NCBI GenBank assembly: GCA_036478975.1 | Contig: JAZGFA010000205.1 | Coordinates: forward strand, 1-8,400 | Reading direction: 5' to 3' | From: Robiginitomaculum sp036478975 | GTDB taxonomy: Bacteria; Pseudomonadota; Alphaproteobacteria; Caulobacterales; Maricaulaceae | DNA length: 8,400 nucleotides | Shown here: in pieces, positions 5,572 to 8,400 of the stretch | Numbering within the stretch: position 1 is the first letter of the stretch | How the letters are laid out: every line of letters begins with the position of its first letter | Translations under genes and position numbers: made by a program | Notes under the pieces: model-generated | What the model was told of the DNA's origin: nothing | Databases searched by the model: none | What the model saw: the letters and a program-made list of their open reading frames with translations, nothing else

Positions 5572-6356
5572 TGAACGGCGCAAAACATAACGACCCCCTT
5601 ATCATCGCAGGGCGCACATTTAAATCGCGCCTGATTATCGGCACGGGTAAATATAAAGATTATCAGCAAAACGCCGATGCCCTTACTGCGTCCGGCGCAG
5701 ATATGGTCACCGTGGCCGTGCGCCGCGTCAATATCTCTAACCCGAATGAGCCTATGCTCGCCGATTTTATCGACCCGAAAGTCGCGACCTATCTGCCCAA
5801 TACGGCGGGATGCTTTACCGGCGAAGATGCGGTGCGCACGCTCCGTTTGGCGCGCGAGGCTGGCGGTTGGGATTTGGTGAAACTCGAAGTGCTGTCCGAC
5901 CCCAAACATCTTTATCCGGATATGGAAGAGACACTGCGCGCGGCAAAACTGCTGATTAGTGACGGGTTTAAAGTCATGGTTTACTGTAGCGATGATCCGG
6001 TTTTCGCGCGCAAATTAGAGGATATGGGGTGCAGCGCAATTATGCCGCTTGGCGCACCTATCGGCTCTGGGCTTGGCATTCAAAATCCGGTCAATATCCG
6101 CCTTATCGTAGAGCAGACCCAAGTGCCGGTTATCGTGGATGCCGGGGTTGGCACGGCGAGCGACGCGGCGATTGCTATGGAGCTTGGCTGTGACGGCGTA
6201 TTGATGAATACGGCGATTGCGGGGGCGAAAGACCCCATTATGATGGCGCGCGCGATGAAACACGCGGTCATTGCTGGCCGCCAAGCCTATCTTGCGGGGC
6301 GTATGGCCCGCAAAATGTACGCCGACCCTAGCTCCCCGCTAGCGGGGCTGATTTAG
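5571..6356 (+). CDS. thiG: Thiazole synthase ThiG
   Basis: ThiG condenses 1-deoxy-D-xylulose 5-phosphate, dehydroglycine and the sulfur held on ThiS-thiocarboxylate into the thiazole phosphate of thiamine. The 261-residue product is a full-length (beta/alpha)8 enzyme. It shows IIAGRTFKSRLIIGTGKY (about residues 11-28), MVTVAVRRVN (45-54), LPNTAGCFTGEDAVRTLRLARE (about 75-96), the Schiff-base lysine Lys104 in DLVKLEVL, then VMVYCSDDP, MPLGAPIGSGLGI, VIVDAGVGTASDAA and VLMNTAIAGAKDPIMMARAM. All core motifs are intact. It overlaps thiS by one base. It ends one nt before the convergent DsbA-like gene, and a palindrome lies in its last codons. Confidence 0.97.
   Translation: MNGAKHNDPLIIAGRTFKSRLIIGTGKYKDYQQNADALTASGADMVTVAVRRVNISNPNEPMLADFIDPKVATYLPNTAGCFTGEDAVRTLRLAREAGGWDLVKLEVLSDPKHLYPDMEETLRAAKLLISDGFKVMVYCSDDPVFARKLEDMGCSAIMPLGAPIGSGLGIQNPVNIRLIVEQTQVPVIVDAGVGTASDAAIAMELGCDGVLMNTAIAGAKDPIMMARAMKHAVIAGRQAYLAGRMARKMYADPSSPLAGLI
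6334..6347. terminator. 14-nt perfect GC-rich palindrome at the end of thiG, possible weak terminator
   Basis: CCCCGCTAGCGGGG is its own reverse complement. As RNA it could form a 5-bp GC stem closed by a CUAG loop, starting 23 nt before the thiG stop base 6356. On the + strand it is followed by a fairly T-rich but interrupted stretch (ctgatttagcttatttatt), not a clean U tract. It might slow or end thiSG transcription before the convergent gene. A protein-binding site or chance are alternatives. Confidence 0.3.
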
Positions 6357-6357
6357 C

Positions 6358-7077
6358 TTATTTATTGAGAGCTTTTTCAAAAATACGCTTAAGCTTATCC
6401 ATGTCCGCACCGGCGACATATTCGTCGTCAATGACGAAAAATGGCGTGCCGTTAAGGGCGGGCATTTGCTGGGCTAGGCGGATTGTGTCTTCAATTTGCG
6501 CCTGAAAACCCTCGTCCTGCATGTCCTGTTTCCACATTTCGATATCGAGGCCGGCTGTTTTGGCGAGCGCTTCGACCCGCTCATGGGCGAGGTTTGACGC
6601 GTCCATCATGGCAAAATGCATTGCGGGGTACTTACCCTGACGCGCGGCGGCAAGGGCGGCGATAGAGGCATTGCGAGAGGTTTTAGAGCGGCGCTCTAGG
6701 ATTGGCAGCTCTTTAAAGACTACGCGCACATCATCGGGATATTTATCGATAGTTTCACGAACCCATGCGGTGGATTGCTTGCAAAATGAGCAATTATAAT
6801 CAAAAAACTCTACGATAGTGACTTTGGCATCTTTTGGGCCAATGGTCGCGTCACGATCATCATTCTCAAGTTGAGCGCGCACGGCATTGAGCATATCCGC
6901 GTCATTGCGGCGGTCTAGCTCGATTAAGGCTTGCTCGATAATTTTTGGGTTTTCCAAAATGTAATCGGCGACGATTTGTTCAATGGCCTTACGGTCAAGA
7001 TTGCCGGAAGTAGGCTGGGCGCAAGCGCTGGTGCTAAATAGGGCTGCGGTCAGCAAAAGAATGGGGAGACGTTTCAT
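6358..7077 (-). CDS. Exported DsbA family (Com1-like) thiol oxidoreductase
   Basis: The 239-residue product is an envelope thiol-disulfide oxidoreductase. The N-terminus (MKRLPILLLTAALFSTSACAQ) is an export signal. It either ends at a signal peptidase I site after Ala-Cys-Ala (18-20) or, less typically, lipidates Cys19, since the lipobox lacks Leu at -3. Residues about 28-60 match the Com1/ScsC-type N-terminal helix region (IVADYILENPKIIEQAL). The thioredoxin fold follows with VTIVEFFDYNCSFCK: the active site is Cys96-Ser-Phe-Cys99, and the cis-proline loop is GTPFFVI (Pro212). Known relatives oxidise or isomerise disulfides in secreted proteins. The gene follows the M48 protease gene at 63 nt, same strand, with a 13-bp tandem repeat in that gap. 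No strong ribosome site is seen. Confidence 0.92.
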   Translation of the reverse strand: MKRLPILLLTAALFSTSACAQPTSGNLDRKAIEQIVADYILENPKIIEQALIELDRRNDADMLNAVRAQLENDDRDATIGPKDAKVTIVEFFDYNCSFCKQSTAWVRETIDKYPDDVRVVFKELPILERRSKTSRNASIAALAAARQGKYPAMHFAMMDASNLAHERVEALAKTAGLDIEMWKQDMQDEGFQAQIEDTIRLAQQMPALNGTPFFVIDDEYVAGADMDKLKRIFEKALNK

Positions 7078-7087
7078 GGCTAGCTTT

Positions 7088-7113
7088 CAAAGTGATTTGG
7101 CAAAGTGATGTGG
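7088..7113. repeat. 13-bp tandem direct repeat (two copies) upstream of the DsbA-like gene
   Basis: CAAAGTGATTTGG (7088-7100) is followed at once by CAAAGTGATGTGG (7101-7113), identical except for one base. The pair lies 11 to 36 nt upstream of the minus-strand ATG at 7077, so it would be in the leader or promoter of the DsbA-like gene. A repeat of just over one helical turn suits a dimeric or tandem regulator site. A replication slippage product is the simple alternative. No known regulator motif is recognised. Confidence 0.6.
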
Positions 7114-7140
7114 GTTTTTCTATCACGCGATAGGTTAATA

Positions 7141-8400
7141 TTATCTGCGGGCATCGCTCATGCGGGCGGTGGCTATGACCTTGATATCATTGGCGCGGCG
7201 ATATTGCGGCGTGTCACGCTCTAGGCCCAGCAGGGCGCGGGTAGCAAATTCAGACGCGCGGTGCAGATTTCCCGAAGCGTAAGCCTGTTCGGCCACGGCG
7301 TATTTGGCGAGGGCGGGCTTGTCCTGTTCGCCATAAGCTTGACTTAAAAGGTACCACGCAAAACCGTTTTCCGGCTCCGATTGCAGGGTCTTTTTAATAT
7401 ATGTGATGCCCTCATTTAGGCGTGTTTGACGCTCTGCCCCCAGTGGTTTGGTGGTGATGAGCGCTTGGCCTAGGGCCATTTGCAAGAGGGGGGCATTAGA
7501 TTTTAGGGCTATCGCCTTGCGCAGGGACGGCAGGGCCAGTTCGGCGCGGCCCGATTCAAAGTAAATCTGGCCCTTTAGCTCATGATAATAGGGGTTTTGC
7601 GGAAACTCTTTGATGAGCGAGTCAATATTGCGCAGGGCATTGACCAAATCTGCGGCGCGAAAATGGGCGACGGAGCGGGCAAGACGGGCTTGCTCTGACG
7701 TGTCGGAAGCGGGGTAGCTGTTAAAGATGGATTGCGGCGGTTCAATAAAGCCGCGTAATTTAGCTTGGGCTATGGAGAGGCGGTGAATATCTTCATCGGA
7801 GCTAGTTGTCTCATAAAACGGGCTTTCGCCCACCACTTCGCGCAGGCTGTCAATACGGGCGCTAGAGAGGGGATGGGAGCGAAAATAGGGGAAGCGGCCC
7901 TGTTGTGACATGACTTCTTGATAGCGAAACTTCTCAAAAAATTCGATAAGTCCTTGGCCCGTTTGGCCGGTGTTTTCAAGATATAGCGCCCCTGCTTGGT
8001 CGGCGCTGGCCTCGTTAATTCGGGTGTATTTTAGCACGTCGAGGGTGGCAAATGTGCTGGATGAGCCCAAAATCGCCGCCCCTGCTCGGCCTTCGCCCGC
8101 GAGCATGGCAGCAATGCCAAGGCCCGCCGCAACGAGCATGGTTCCGTAAGCCCCGCGCGTAGTCTGACCACTACGGGCCAAATGGCCGCTGGAAATATGG
8201 CCGATTTCGTGGGCGACAACGCCCTTAAGCTGATCTGGGCTTTCAAATTCGATGATAATGCCCGTGTGTAAAAACACCTTCTGACCGCGCGTCACAAAGG
8301 CATTGAGGGTCGGGTCGTTGACGATATACATATCAACGCTTTTGGCATTAAGGCCGGCCGCGCCGATGAGCGGCTTGGCGAAATCACTGAGCATTTCTTC
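7141..8400 (-). CDS. M48 family zinc metalloprotease with TPR-like C-terminal region (BepA-like), partial
   Basis: This is a periplasmic M48 protease of the BepA/YfgC type, which in other bacteria degrades or helps assemble outer-membrane proteins. The frame is open to the window edge (two Glu codons precede the Met at 8394). Relatives carry a signal peptide and more sequence before this point, so the true start lies outside. Residues numbered from that Met: YIVNDPTLNAFVTRGQKVFLHTG (about 23-45), zinc motif HEIGH (62-66), a hydrophobic segment (about 84-100), third zinc ligand probably Glu128 in NEASADQAG, and FRSHPLSSARI with His174, the counterpart of the BepA His thought to cap the active site. 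Residues about 230-400 are helical and TPR-like. It is probably co-transcribed with the DsbA-like gene downstream. Confidence 0.93.
   Translation of the reverse strand, partial: EEMLSDFAKPLIGAAGLNAKSVDMYIVNDPTLNAFVTRGQKVFLHTGIIIEFESPDQLKGVVAHEIGHISSGHLARSGQTTRGAYGTMLVAAGLGIAAMLAGEGRAGAAILGSSSTFATLDVLKYTRINEASADQAGALYLENTGQTGQGLIEFFEKFRYQEVMSQQGRFPYFRSHPLSSARIDSLREVVGESPFYETTSSDEDIHRLSIAQAKLRGFIEPPQSIFNSYPASDTSEQARLARSVAHFRAADLVNALRNIDSLIKEFPQNPYYHELKGQIYFESGRAELALPSLRKAIALKSNAPLLQMALGQALITTKPLGAERQTRLNEGITYIKKTLQSEPENGFAWYLLSQAYGEQDKPALAKYAVAEQAYASGNLHRASEFATRALLGLERDTPQYRRANDIKVIATARMSDARR

Noticed and set aside
7120..7133. Inverted repeat CTATC-acgc-GATAG between the M48 and DsbA-like genes, as a terminator
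   Set aside because: The stem is only 5 bp and mostly A/T, and neither strand has a T tract directly after it (the T run precedes it on the plus strand).
98..7864. CTAG tetranucleotide seemed frequent for a proteobacterium
   Set aside because: My hand count of 27 is close to the roughly 30 expected from composition, so there is no excess; it only shows that CTAG is not strongly avoided here.
1..8400. tRNA or rRNA genes, CRISPR arrays, insertion sequences, phage or defence genes
   Set aside because: None was seen. Genes fill almost all of the window, the longest gap is under 100 nt, and every complete gene belongs to a common chromosomal family.

Overview
The window is ordinary, densely packed chromosome from an alphaproteobacterium, most likely of the Caulobacterales/Maricaulales (Hyphomonadaceae-like) kind. 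The case rests on protein content: an alphaproteobacterial-type RecO, a bacterial homologue of the complex I accessory subunit NDUFA12 overlapping a DUF2155 protein, and the block M48 protease - DsbA-like - aroQ - accB - accC - aat, which I recall as collinear in rhizobia and relatives. A second clue is that the CcrM methylation site GANTC is strikingly rare here (6 by hand count, about 30 expected), and half of the sites sit in short gaps upstream of genes. G+C is about 54% by eye. No family assignment can be proven from the sequence alone.

Left part (+ strand): the last 20 codons of an unidentified gene, then recO (recombinational repair), a DUF302 lipoprotein with a clear Shine-Dalgarno, and a two-gene unit of the NDUFA12-like protein and a secreted DUF2155 protein that overlap by 8 nt. 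The DUF2155 gene meets aat tail to tail, with overlapping stop codons.

Middle part (- strand, read right to left from about 5292 to 2354): aroQ, accB, accC and aat, a tight operon joining the shikimate pathway, the biotin carboxyl carrier and biotin carboxylase subunits of acetyl-CoA carboxylase, and the N-end-rule aminoacyl transferase. A 75-nt divergent spacer separates aroQ from thiS-thiG (+ strand), which build the thiazole ring of thiamine. thiG ends 1 nt from the convergent DsbA-like gene.

Right part (- strand): an M48 metalloprotease with a TPR-like C-terminal half runs off the right edge. It lies upstream of and co-directional with an exported DsbA/Com1-like thiol oxidoreductase, so the two may form an envelope protein quality-control pair. 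Between them is a 63-nt gap with a 13-bp tandem repeat.

I found no mobile element, tRNA, rRNA, CRISPR array or defence system, and no convincing new multi-gene system. The points worth a second look are small: the GANTC distribution, the 13-bp tandem repeat, the thiSG pair inside an otherwise co-directional block, a 4-codon minicistron ahead of the NDUFA12 gene, and the conserved but uncharacterised DUF2155 partner.
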